Shown here in pieces: positions 1-10,999 of a DNA stretch of 64,000 nt. The number at the start of each line of letters is the position of its first letter. The first letter of the stretch is position 1. The stretch spans positions 32,225,874 to 32,289,873 of the forward strand of contig CM075185.1 in assembly GCA_037577475.1 (NCBI GenBank), read 5' to 3'. Made by a program: the position numbers and the translations under genes. This DNA is from Chaunax sp. Z400 (lineage: Eukaryota > Chordata > Actinopteri > Lophiiformes > Chaunacidae). A model generated the notes under the pieces. The model saw only the letters and a program-made list of their open reading frames with translations. It ran no database searches and was not told the origin of the DNA.

Positions 1-411
1 CTCTATTCTCTTCAGTAATTTTCTTTTTGTCTTTCCTTTCTTTCAATATTTCTTTCCTCCTCATTTCATTTGTTCTCTCTGTGTTTACTCTCCCATCACT
101 GTCCTGTCTTCTTCTTTGCTTTCCCTTTTTTTTATGTACTCTTCTCATTTCTCCTCTCCTCTCCTCCTTTTCTCCTTCCTGGCCTTCCGTCCTCACCTCC
201 TCTCCTCATCTCTTCTCCTTCTATCGTTTAATCTCCCTCATGTTTCTTCTCTTTCTATTCCTCTCTTCATCTCCTCACAACCTCACCTTCTCTCCTTTTC
301 CTACCCCCTTCCTTTCTTGTAATCTCCTGCCCATGTTGTACAATCAGCTCCTCATTTGCCTCATCTCCTCATCTCCTCTCCTTTTTCTTTACCTCCTCTT
401 CTCCCTCCTCA
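1..411. other. Pyrimidine-rich intron end upstream of c1qc coding exon 1
   Basis: This stretch is C+T rich on the plus strand and ends in a splice acceptor (ctccctcctcag at 400-411) before the exon holding the c1qc ATG. It looks like intron between an unseen 5' UTR exon and the first coding exon. Open frames here come from the absence of purine-rich stops in the CT tract. Confidence 0.55.
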
Positions 412-422
412 GGTCCTCCATC

Positions 423-3400
423 ATGCTCCATCATTGTTTCCTCCTGATTGGAACCCTGCTCTCAATGGTCATACCCCTGCTGGTTGCCATGGAGACCTGC
501 CCAGCAACAGGCATACCAGGAATGCCAGGTATGTGCATGCATGTTTCTGTATGTGTATATAAATATATGGATCTCTAGAGTTTTGTCCATCCATCTCCTC
601 ATCCTCATCCTCATCCTCAGGTATTCCTGGAATGCCTGGCAAGGACGGCCGTGATGGAGACAAAGGAGAGAAAGGGCAGACAGGTATCTGACACATTCTC
701 TCTGTTTAGTTCTCTCTTTTTCTCTCTCTCAGGTCAAGGCAGAGAGCTGCCCGTCTAGAGCAGGGTCTGCTCCGAGGTTTCTGCCTGTTAATAGGCAGTT
801 TCTTCTCATTCTCTGTAAATGAGTACAGTCTTGACCTGCTTTAGTGTCAGGAGATGACATTCATTCTCTTTTGATGCTATATAAATAGAAACTGACTCGA
901 CTTTAGAGTCACCTACATGTATTTATTTTAGTTTTAGTCTAACTCGTTTGTCAAATGTCCTTATTATTTTTTAGCATATTAAGTTCAAAGTATTCCCTTT
1001 TTTTATAGTTTTAGTCGCTAAAAGTCTGGACATTTTAGTCTCAAACAAAGAAAACTTCATGTGTTTTAGTCTAGTTTAATGAAAAGTGTTGACATTTGAG
1101 TCTTTTCTTAGACATCAGGTTATTATTAACATTTGGTGGAGACCAAATCAATATTTTTGGTCATTTTCCTTTGATTTCACTGATTCCACATCAAATTTAT
1201 CTGATCATTATCTGATAAAAACAGGTTGAATGATTCAGAATGGGGCGGCACGGTGGTGCAGTGTGTAGTACTATTGTCTCACAGCTAGAAGGTCCTGGGT
1301 TCAGATCAACTGAGGACCTGGGACTTTTCTGTGGTTAGTCTCCATGTTCTCCCTGTGTCTGTGTGGGTTCTCTCCAGGTTCTCTGGCTTCCTCCCACCAC
1401 CAGAAACATGCAGCAGAGATGAACTGGTGACTCTAAACTGACTGTAGGTGTGAATGTGAGTTTGAATGGTTGTTGGTCTTTCTATGTGATGAACTGGTGA
1501 CTTGTCCAGGATGAACCCCGCCTCCCGCCCAAAGGTCAGCCGGGACAGGCTCCAGCCCTCCCGACCCTACACAGGATAAGAGGTTACCGAAAATGAATGA
1601 ATGAATGAATGAATGAATGATTCAGAATGCAGCTTTGCAAAGAGTGTCTGGTCTGATGATGTCACTTTAAGGAATACATCCAGACATGGAACATGTTCTG
1701 ATTGGCTGATTTATTTTGAACCACGTCCAGCTCTAAGCCAGCGAGCCGGGCTTCTTACCCATTTAAAGTTTGACAATAGGTTGAGATCGTTTCAGCCCCA
1801 AAACCTCTAATCATCGGTTTACCAGATAAAACTGAGAGACTCTGAGCTCCAGCTATCCGGAGGAACCTTCAGTGGGAACCAGATACTAGATGGTTCCATT
1901 AGTCTTATGCCCCTATACCCAGGTCGGACCATCCACTAGATGGTTCCATTATTCTTTGGCGCCTATACCCAGGTCAGACCAGCTACTAGATTGTTCCATT
2001 AGTCTTTGGTCCCTATACCCAGGTCGGACCAGCTACTGGATGGTTCCATTTGTCTTTGGCCCCTAGACCTAGGTCAGACCAGCTACTAGATTGTTCCATT
2101 AGTCTTTGGTCCCTATACCCAGGTCAGACCAGCTACTAGATTGTTCCATTAGTCTTTGGTCCCTATACCCAGGTCGGACCAGCTACTGGATGGTTCCATT
2201 TGTCTTTGGCCCCTAGACCCAGGTCAGACCAGCTACTAGATGGTTCCATTAGTCTTTGGCCCCTATACCCAGGTCAGACCAGCTACTAGATTGTTCCATT
2301 AGTCTTTGGTCCCTATACCCAGGTCGGACCAGCTACTGGATGGTTCCATTTGTCTTTGGCCCCTAGACCCAGGTCAGACCAGCTACTAGATGGTCCCATT
2401 AGTCTTTGGCCCCTATACCCAAGTCGGACCAGCTACTAGATGGTTTCATTAGTCTTTGGTCCCTATACCCAGGTCGGACCAGCTACAAGATGGTTCCATT
2501 TGTCTTTGGCCCCTAGACCAGGGTCAGACCAGCTACTAGATGGTTCCATTAGTCTTTGGTCCCTAGACCAGGGTCAGACCAGCTACTAGATGGTTTCATT
2601 AGTCTTTGGTCCCTATACCCAGGTCGGACCAGCTACAAGATGGTTCCATTTGTCTTTGGCCCCTAGACCAGGGTCAGACCAGCTACTAGATGGTTCCATT
2701 TGTCTTTAGCCCTTAGACCCAGGTCGGACCACCCATTTGTGCGTCAGGACCGTTGAGGGCCTCCTCATTATCTTGTCATCATGTTGTCATCATGTTGTCA
2801 TCATCTCTTTCTTTTCTTTCTTTTTATTGCTCATTTGGCAGGGACAATGCACAATACATATATAGTACCAGATATAGCTAAGAGCTCATTTTAATCTGTA
2901 GTCCCTAGGCGGAGGCCAAATGATGCGCAGGTTACAGCAATTATAATAAATCAGCACAAACAATGAAAGCTATACAAAAGGTATAGAATACAGAGCAAAC
3001 CTGACCCTCCCTGCACAAACAACATACAGAACACTACTAGTTTCCAGCTAGAGAGTACACCATCAACAACTCATTAAAACCAGACACTTCCTCAGTACAA
3101 AAAAGACCCCAGACACTCAGGACCAAATTCTGACCTCTTCCAGTGTCTCTGGGTTCAGTGACCACATGCCTGAGTATCCTTCAATCATTTTTTAAAATTT
3201 TCCTTAAAATGTTTAAAAGTACTACACTCTCTGATACTCAGTGGTAAAGAATTCCACATGCCAGCAGCCTTAACTGAAAAGCAGTTTTGTCCAAATGTTG
3301 TAGACCTAAATTTAATGTAACAGTCCCCTCTGGGTGATGCTCTTGTTGACCTGGATCCAGCTGCATTACATGTCGTTACAAACTGTTGAATGGGGTCATT

Positions 3401-6400
3401 TCGTCATCATCTCGTCATCATCTCATCTTCTCATAATCATCTCGTCATCATCATCTCATCATCTCGTCATCGTCTCATCTCATCATCATCTCATCATCAT
3501 CTCGTCATCATCTCGTCATCATCTCATCATTTCGTAATCATCTCGTCATCATCTAATCATCTCGTCATCATCTCATCATCTTGTCGTCATCTCGTCATCA
3601 TCGCATCATCATCTCATCATCTTGTCATCATCTTGACATCTCGTCATCATCAACTTATCATCTCATCATCTCGTCATCGTCTCGTCATGGTCTCATCATC
3701 TCGTCATCATCTCATCATCATCTCAATATCTCGTCATCATCTCATCATCTCGTCATCATCACGTCATCATCTAATCATCTCGTCATCATCTCATCATCTT
3801 GTCGTCATCTCGTCATCATCGCATCATCATCTCATCATCTTGTCATCATCTTGACATCTCGTCATCATCAACTTATCATCTCATCATCTCGTCATCGTCT
3901 CGTCATCGTCTCATCATCTCGTCATCATCTCATCATCATCTCAATATCTCGTCATCATCTCATCATCTCGTCATCATCACGTCATCATCTCATCATCTCA
4001 TCATCATCTCATCATCTTGTCATCATCTCGTCATCATCTTGTCATCATCTCGTCATCATCTCATCATCTCGTCATCATTTCGTCATCTTCTCATCATATC
4101 CTCATCTCATAGTCTCATCATCATCTCGTCATCATCTCATCATCATCTTGTCATCATCTCATCATCTCCTCATCATCTCATCATCTTGTCATCATCTCAT
4201 CTGAGTCATGGATGAAAAAGTCGTTGACATCATAGTTTTAATTTACAAAATGCAGTCTTCTTGTCTTGGCTTAAAATATGTATAGATACTATTTAAATCA
4301 TCTTGATGTGAATATGTGTGAATATTATATTTTTTTGTGATTTGTGACAACTTGACAGTAAACTTTCTGTGCCTCTTTGTCCCTACATGGAAAATTACAA
4401 TTTAAAAACCTGGGTCTTGTTTTTATGCTTCTTTACATGAAAATATAAAACATGTGACCATGTGACCACCATGGCTATTAGCTGCAAACTATACCTCTCT
4501 CTTTATCCCCTCGTTTCTGCCCCTTTATCATCTATCCAATAGACATACAAGGACTAAACAATAATAATAAAAAGACACCAAACCAGTGCTATTTATTAAA
4601 CAAACTAAAAAAGAATAATTCTTAAGAGAGTTACCACAAATACAAGGCTAGAGAGTATGGTAGTAAAGGTAAATGTTAAATTGTTAGCATAAACAAACTG
4701 CTATTAGCTTAAAAAGTTAATCTAACAGTGTTAGGGCATGATGAGCATCCATTAATTGTAACTAATTTCAAGTGACAAGATGTCAGCCTCTGTTTTAAAA
4801 TGGATTTGAAGGTGAAAACTTTCTGTGCTAATTTTCTTCACCAAACTCCCTCTAGAACCAAAAACTGTGTTTTCCATTTTTCTGTTGATTAAACAAGAGA
4901 GAACATTTTAATGGCTCAGGCCAGGCTAGCTGTTTCCCTCTGCCTCCAGTCTTTATGCTAAGCTATGCTAGCCATGTCCTGACTCCTGCTTGATACTTAA
5001 CACAGACATGACACTGATATTGCCTCACCTAACCTGATCAGTCTTTTGTTGCCGTTCACAGGAGCAGTCTGGAATGGTGGTCTTGGCCCTGAGAAAGGAG
5101 AGAAGGGGGAACCAGGGATGATGGGATATCCTGGTAAACGAGGACAGAGCGGGGAACTGGGGGAATCAGGGGTCCCAGGGATTGTCGGACCTCCGGGAGA
5201 ACCAGGAGACCCAGGGTATGTAACTAGACAACCCTCCCCAGCAAGGCTCAGGACCGCAGAGTTGTTGAATCTTCTCTAAACAAAAGTCAAGAACAATTCC
5301 TGCTAAACTTTGCGCATCAAAAATGGTTTACTGAGTGGACAACTGCTTCAGGGCTCCACACCCCTGAGGGTTTGAGTGCCCCAGATTCACTGTTTGGCAA
5401 TAACTCTGATTAACTGAATAATACAAAAAATATAAAACAGAGATGGGTGGCATGGTTGTGCAGTGGTCAGCACTCACAGAAAGAAGGTTGGTGGTTTGAA
5501 TCCTTTCTGTCTGCTATGATAGGCTCCAGCACCCTGAAAACAGATACATAGATAATGTAGATATATGCAGCGATGTCCTGTTTCAACATGTCATTTTAGT
5601 GTATTTGATATTCCATTTGATATTATGCTTACATGATAAATATTAATTGCGCATCAACAGGGGTTCAGGAGGTCCCCCCCAGCTCATTTTTTGCCTCTGG
5701 TGGGCTAATTGAGCTCTGAGCATCACCTGTTGTTTCTATGATCTCAGGACTGTTGGCATCCAGCTGAAGGCAGCCTTCAGTGTGGCCAGAGGAACCAATG
5801 AATACCCAGAAAAAGCCAGCATCATTCGCTTCACCAACGTCATCACAAACATCAACGATGACTACGACACGGTGACTGGACGCTTCAGGTGAGAAAACCA
5901 CAGAGAAGGGTCAACCTCATCACACAACAGACGCCTCCGCTTGTCATATAAAATAGCATCATACGCCTGCAGGGGATGGTGTAATCTAATTCTATTTCAT
6001 ACAAATTTTAACTAGAAAGCACTCAGACCTCCACAAAGGCTGCTCAGTTTCCCCATGTTGGCATTTCACTCCAAAGCAAAAGTCCCATGATGTAACCCTC
6101 TGAATGAAGTCATTAGAAAGTTTGACAGGAAAAATTAAAACAAAATATTTTAATATACTTCCTGCTCTCCTGCCTGTGTGTGTGGCTTTGTAACAACTCT
6201 TAAAGTGTTACAAGTGTCAATTACCTGTTTGTGACATTGCAGTTTATTTATGTGAGATGACAATATGAACAACTGCTGTTAGTTAATAAATAAAGGTTTT
6301 AGTAAATTGCAAAGACTTAGTTTTAATTTTTCCTGTCAAACTTTCTAATGACTTAATTCAGAGAGTTGCATCATGGGACTTTTGCTTTGGAGTGAAATGC

Positions 6401-7277
6401 CAACATGGGGAAACGGAGCAGCCTTGGTGGAGGTCTGCGCTCTCAGAGTGCTATGTAGTTTATCCTCAGAAAGTTGTGACTGAAATATTACAGAATATTT
6501 CTTTTTTCTTTTAAAAAAAAATATTGATCCCCCCCCTCTTTCTCCATGCTTTTTCTTTAATCTGCAATGACCCTAAAACACCATCATGCAATCCATCCAA
6601 CAGTTTTTGAGACATTTCATTCAATTCCAAAGTTGAACCTCATGATGGTGTGGCGTGAAAAGTCAACAGAGGGTCAGAGGGATTCATCATCTGGGCACCG
6701 TGAATCTTTACGGTAGCCTAAAAAATTTAATTAAATGTATCAAATAATTGTTCTGGACCAATCAGAATGGCGTCCATAGAGCCATGCTGCTAGCTAGCAA
6801 AAAAACAAAGGCATTTCTGATTGTAGGCCTACAGATTTATATGGTTAAGGTTCCCAGGAGGACGAGAATCTACTGTTAGAAGGTAATCAGATTTGTGTGT
6901 TGTAGGTGCCGGGTCCCAGGAACATACTACTTTGTGTTCCACGCCTCTTTAGAGGACCGACTGTGTGTGCTGATGAAGATGGACCAAACACTGCTCACAT
7001 CATTCTGCGATCATCGCCGCAACAGGAGACAGGTGTGCCCAATAAACAACACGATAGGTTTATTTTACATGATACGTATATGGATTAGGTTGACCATGAA
7101 GGTTTAGATTTGACTGTACCTCAAAACTTTACTTGATTCCAGGTGACTTCAGGCAGCCTGGCGGTCTTCCTGTCCCAGGATCAGGAGGTCTGGCTGGAGA
7201 CTAAAGACTACAGGGGGATGAGGGGAAAACCAGCTGGTTACAGCATCTTCTCTGGATTCCTGATTCACCCTCACTGA
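423..7277 (+). CDS. c1qc: Complement C1q C-chain-like gene, six exons, complete CDS
   Basis: The product is a chain of C1q, the secreted recognition subunit of the classical complement pathway. Coding exons are 423-528 (exon opens at 412), 621-683, 5062-5215, 5748-5888, 6906-7032 and 7143-7277. All introns are GT/AG and phases agree, giving 241 residues, the usual C1q chain length. Residues 1-22 form a signal peptide. Cys26 lies just before the collagen stretch, where C1q chains form interchain disulfides. Gly-X-Y repeats run from about 29 to 111 with breaks (GAVWN, GPEK) where C1q stems kink. A globular C1q domain follows (about 116-241), with ITNINDDYDT, VPGTYYFVFHAS and SIFSGFLIHPH. The C-chain call rests on GIPGMPG near the start and on TSFCDH and EVWLETKDY. 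A 5' UTR exon probably lies left of the window. Introns hold a SINE, minisatellites and a MITE. It could be another C1q chain, but it is clearly of the C1qA/B/C type. Confidence 0.85.
1232..1618 (+). repeat. tRNA-derived fish SINE with target-site duplication
   Basis: The element starts GGGGCGGCACGGTGGTGCAG, contains a B-box-like ggttcagatc and the familiar SINE body (tccatgttctccctgtgtct, tcctcccacc, ctctaaactgactgtaggtg, caggctccagccctcc), and ends in a (GAAT)n tail. The sequence gaatgattcagaatg flanks both ends (about 1229 and 1614), a target-site duplication. It sits in c1qc intron 2. Confidence 0.85.
1850..2735. repeat. 50-bp minisatellite, about 17 copies, in c1qc intron 2
   Basis: Tandem units of 50 bp contain agctactagatggttccatt, then agtctttggtccctataccc and aggtcagacc. 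Copies differ by scattered substitutions, and two or three sub-variants alternate, suggesting higher-order amplification. Confidence 0.9.
2795..3370 (-). mobile_element. 3' end of a non-LTR retrotransposon, minus strand
   Basis: The minus strand encodes a degraded FSVKAAGMWNSLPLSIREC, the typical end of a fish LINE reverse transcriptase ORF, followed by a 3' UTR-like stretch ending near tgctcatttggcagggacaa (plus strand). Stops and frameshifts show it is dead. The clade is not determined. Confidence 0.6.
3395..4205. repeat. ATC-rich degenerate microsatellite (ATCATCTCGTC type)
   Basis: About 800 bp of short units (catcatctc, catctcgt) open in several frames, which explains the Ser/His/Ile-rich open frames here. 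It lies in c1qc intron 2. From 4206 to 5061 I see only ordinary A+T-rich intron. Confidence 0.9.
5440..5535 (+). repeat. Fragment of the same SINE family as 1232-1618
   Basis: The piece gggtggcatggttgtgcagt followed by gtggtttgaatcc and taggctccagcacc matches the head and tail of the SINE body with the middle lost. It sits in c1qc intron 3. Confidence 0.55.
5995..6475. mobile_element. MITE-like element with about 140-bp terminal inverted repeats, c1qc intron 4
   Basis: The left arm (about 6005-6145: aaagcactcagacctccac, ttccccatgttggcatttca, ccaaagcaaaagtcccatga, cattagaaagtttgacagg) recurs as its reverse complement at about 6315-6465 (cctgtcaaactttctaatg, tcatgggacttttgctttgg, tgaaatgccaacatggggaa). 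The central ~170 bp is A+T-rich and non-coding. This is a non-autonomous DNA transposon by structure. Part of its centre recurs near 39.6 kb. Confidence 0.8.
6585..6705. repeat. Common fish dispersed-repeat fragment
   Basis: The text atccatccaacagtttttga followed by gacatttcattcaattcc resembles a frequent fish repeat. A similar piece (atccaacagttgttgagata) occurs at 54,500. It has no coding content. Confidence 0.4.
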
Positions 7278-7490
7278 CCCACAGGACAGAAAACACAACA
7301 CATTCCTCTATTTTACAGTAACACTCCAAGGTTGAAACTACAGGCAAATTAAATATATCCTCTTCATTCAAATCGACCCTTTTTTAGGGTACATGTTGGA
7401 ATCATCATTTATTTAACCAGGAAAAATCTCATTGTGATTATAATCATTTGTAAGGGAGACCTTTCCGACAGGAAAACCTAAAAACTTAAT

Positions 7491-7496
7491 AATAAA
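7491..7496 (+). terminator. Candidate polyadenylation signal of c1qc
   Basis: AATAAA lies 214 bp after the c1qc stop codon on the coding strand, the first canonical signal downstream. Confidence 0.5.
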
Positions 7497-7499
7497 GGA

Positions 7500-10400
7500 T
7501 TCAAACCATCTGAACAAACTGTCACTTGCTGTAAAAGAATATTCTCAGTATCATTTAAGATGAATGTAACAGATGTGTGTAAATACATTTAAAATATGTT
7601 GACCAAGACTGTTATTTTCCAGATCATTTGACATGAAATGTTATTTAAATTCACCATATTTAGCTCTGGATGAAGATTTCCATATGAATCTATTTATCCA
7701 TCTGGAGCGACAGTTTGGGTTTTACAGCTGTGAAAAATGTGACCCTGTCTAAATACAGTAAGACAATTTACATCAGTGGGCCTGCCAATCAAAATAAAGC
7801 ATGTCATAAAGTAACGATGAGAACAATTAAAGGATGGTTTTGATTTTCTTAAGTGGGTTGTATCTGAATGAACATTAAAACACCTATATTACCTTTTACT
7901 AGCTCAGGTGTTCTGTGAGTTAAAGTTCTCTGTCCAAAAGGTTGTCTGATGGCTGATTCATCCTGGTTTCCTCCTCCTAACTAAGGAGAAATCTGGTTCG
8001 GGACCTTGGTTGGTACTGATGTTCCATCCAAATTGTCTGCTAATGTGAGGCACTTTAAGAACCAGTCTTAAACTGAACCTCACCTCCACCTCTGACCACA
8101 TGTCTCAACCAGACTCATATAGCCTCCTGCTTTTCTTTGTCCAACACTAAAGCTTTACTGCAGCAGGTATTTGCAGCATGTCAGCTTCCATTTCGTTCAC
8201 ATCCGCTCATAGTGATGAAAATATTCTAAATATAGCATAAACTAAAATTGATGTTGATTTTTGGGGGGCAGGCCTGTTTTTAATTGGCTAACATGCTTTG
8301 CTGCTGCCTGCCTCTGCAGCAGTACATTACTAATCTATCATGTTGGTGCTCCTCAATATGGTCGGATGCATGACTTTGAAGAAACGTTACTGGTTCAGTT
8401 GTTCCAGAACTGGGTCAATGTTGGGTTGGACATCAGTATATCTAAACCTGCTGTATTTGAAAAGTGTCATGAGATAACTTCAGTTGTGATTTGGTGCTAT
8501 ATTTAGAATTTACCTGACTTGACTGACTATTTTCTGCCTGAACAATCCCTACATATAGTAGAACACCACCAACAGTCACTCCAACACAGACTTACATCAA
8601 TATATTTTTTGCAGATGACATAGTCTTGTATACATTTGTCTCCTCTTCAACTATGAAGATTCAAATCTGATTTTAATATTCTAAAATATTTCTTAATAAT
8701 CTCAAATTTGTAGTGACATTTTATTTATTTTAGACATTTTATTGGATTATTTATCAAGAATCCAGAACTCCAGTTTATCTCTGCCATCCATACATGCTGA
8801 CACGGTTTGAGGTTTTGGTTTAGACATTTACAGATAATAGAAGACAGGTCCATAAAACAAAGCGGATGAAAATGAAGAATAAGATTTTTCTGAAAACGAA
8901 ACATGGAGGGAATAAGAAATGGAAAGAGGACCTGAGAAAGGCAGAAAATGATAAACTGGCATATTTCACAGGACGTAAATATTACAGTTGATAGATACTA
9001 ATGAGGAAATTCAATAATTTGTGGAACAGATACTGACCTACAGACTGGGGGTGAGAGTTTCAGCAAAACGCTACCAGGAAACCAGTTTGTTTTTGAGGTA
9101 ACAGCAAAAAGGAAGTCCAGATGAGAACAGAACAAAATGTTAACTTTTTTTTATATCAGATGCATTCAGCGATGCTTCATCATCAGTTTTCCATCAGGTG
9201 GAGTCCTTCCTCACTTCTAGTTAGGCAGTTTCACTTCCTCTGAGGGGGATTTGCTTATGAGATAAATGGGCTAAAATAATCAGAAACAGGAACAGGAACT
9301 GAACCAAGATAATGTTAGGAGACATTACTGAAAAGCTTAAAGTAAAGAGAAAAGACAGGAGGGGTGATAAACAGAACACAGTCTGTTTCCTGTCACTTTA
9401 TATTTTCTTCTACATTGTAGAGCAAAATAACTTAGAGTCCACTACATTCATTTTCCCCCACCATGAACAAAATGTTAATGTTCCGTTCGTCTGTCCGTAC
9501 TGTTCTGTACTGAAGTGGAGCCTTTTTTTTACTATTTAGGGATTGGTTACTATTTTGGAACATTTGTATTCTTTTTGATTCCATGGCTACAATCTGAATT
9601 TAGTCTCATTCTGAGACTGGGTTTGTCTCAGATCTGGGTTTACGGGGCATCAAAAACTGTTCAATATTTTTCTCCACACTTTATGTACACATTTCTCATA
9701 TACTAGAGAGGTTCCTTTTGATATTTGGGGAATTTTAAGCATTTCAATTTTTAATTTTTTTATTTTGAAATTAAGCTTTTAATCTTAGACATGTAAGAAT
9801 TGGAATTAACAGAGTCGACCTAACGTACATTCTATTTTCTTCAATGAAATATACCTGTGGGGGGGATCCTGAGTGTTTCATACCTGGGGGGGGGATCCTG
9901 AGTGTTTCATACCTGGGGGGGGATCCTGCGTGTTTCATACCTGGGGGGGGGGGATCCTGAGTGTTTCATGCTTGTTGATAAATAAAGTTGCTTTTACTTA
10001 TTAGGTTATACTTTACATAAAAACACAATTTGTTCTTATTATTTTTATCCTCCTGTCCATCTGTCTGTCCACATAATCATTTTTCACAAACTACTAGCTT
10101 CACTAAACTTTACACATAAATCAACCATGATAAGTATTTGTACCTTTTAATATTTTAATTGAAATATATTCTAGTATATAAAGAGTATGTCACTTACTGA
10201 TGCATTTGTTGTACAATTTTTTTGTGGGGGTTGGGGGGGATATGTCATCCTCAGATGACTCTTGATAATAGTTATGATAATAAAAAAAATGGTAAATTAC
10301 CTTAATACTTCTTCCGCCTCTGTTCGATTTTGTAAAATGAGCTCTGTGCTTAAGGTCACAGTTATATAATATTTCTTAGCTAACAGGCTCATCTTTAGCT

Positions 10401-10885
10401 ACGATAGATAAATGCAGGATGGTTCATGATGCAGGGAAACCAGCACCAAAGAACTGGCTTCAAAATAATACTAATTAAAATGATTTAAGTAGTATCAAAA
10501 ACATGTACTTAAAATTATCCAAAGAAACATTCCTGCAGAAAATGACCCCTGTAAGAGTTCCTGTCATATTATATATTTTTTTTTATTATTGCTGGTGCAT
10601 CAATACGTAATTAGTGGAGCTAAATTAAACTACTATGTAAACTGTTTATGAAGTTTGATCGACAACAATGCATCATATTTTTATATATAGATTCTTAATC
10701 TGCAAAGTAAATACTAACCCCAGCTGTCTGATAAACACAAAAATACTACAAGTACAAATACGTCAAATTTGTACAGTACATATGGACGTTTTCATTCCAC
10801 CACTGCTGACAGGGCCCTGCTTCAGTTGGTATTGTATCCTAAAAATATGGATTACACCATCAGAGCAGCGATCATGTACTCTTGA
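7500..10885. other. Intergenic DNA between the two C1q genes
   Basis: Apart from the short tandem array near 9.85 kb I see no exon with splice signals, no known-domain reading frame and no recognisable transposon in this A+T-rich stretch. Scattered frames of 60-80 codons match nothing I recognise. Confidence 0.5.
9846..9965. repeat. Four-copy 30-bp tandem repeat with G-runs
   Basis: The units share atacctg followed by a run of 7-10 G, then gatcctgagtgtttc. The G-run length changes in each copy, as expected from slippage. Confidence 0.85.
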
Positions 10886-10889
10886 ACCA

Positions 10890-10899
10890 TTTCACTTCC
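10890..10899 (-). promoter_or_regulatory. Candidate ETS/IRF composite element upstream of the second C1q gene
   Basis: TTTCACTTCC is the exact reverse complement of the GGAANNGAAA composite motif bound by PU.1 with IRF4/IRF8. It lies about 100 bp before the ATG, plausibly just upstream of the transcription start. PU.1 and IRF8 are known to drive C1q chain transcription in macrophages and dendritic cells. A near-consensus MEF2 site (ctaaaaatat) lies at 10839. Function is inferred from sequence and position only. Confidence 0.5.
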
Positions 10900-10999
10900 T
10901 GTTCTTCCTTGACTGAGCTGCTGCTGTCACTGTGAAGCAGGACAGTCTTCATCTCTGCTCCCCACTCCACCTCAGGACGAGTGACTGCTTTACCTGCAA

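Noticed and set aside
27..578. 183-codon plus-strand frame covering the first c1qc coding exon
   Set aside because: Only the part from the ATG at 423 to the donor at 528 fits the gene. The rest is a CT-rich intron and reads past the splice site.
3334..4215. Ser/His/Ile-rich frames of 67-207 codons
   Set aside because: They are translations of an ATC-type microsatellite inside c1qc intron 2.
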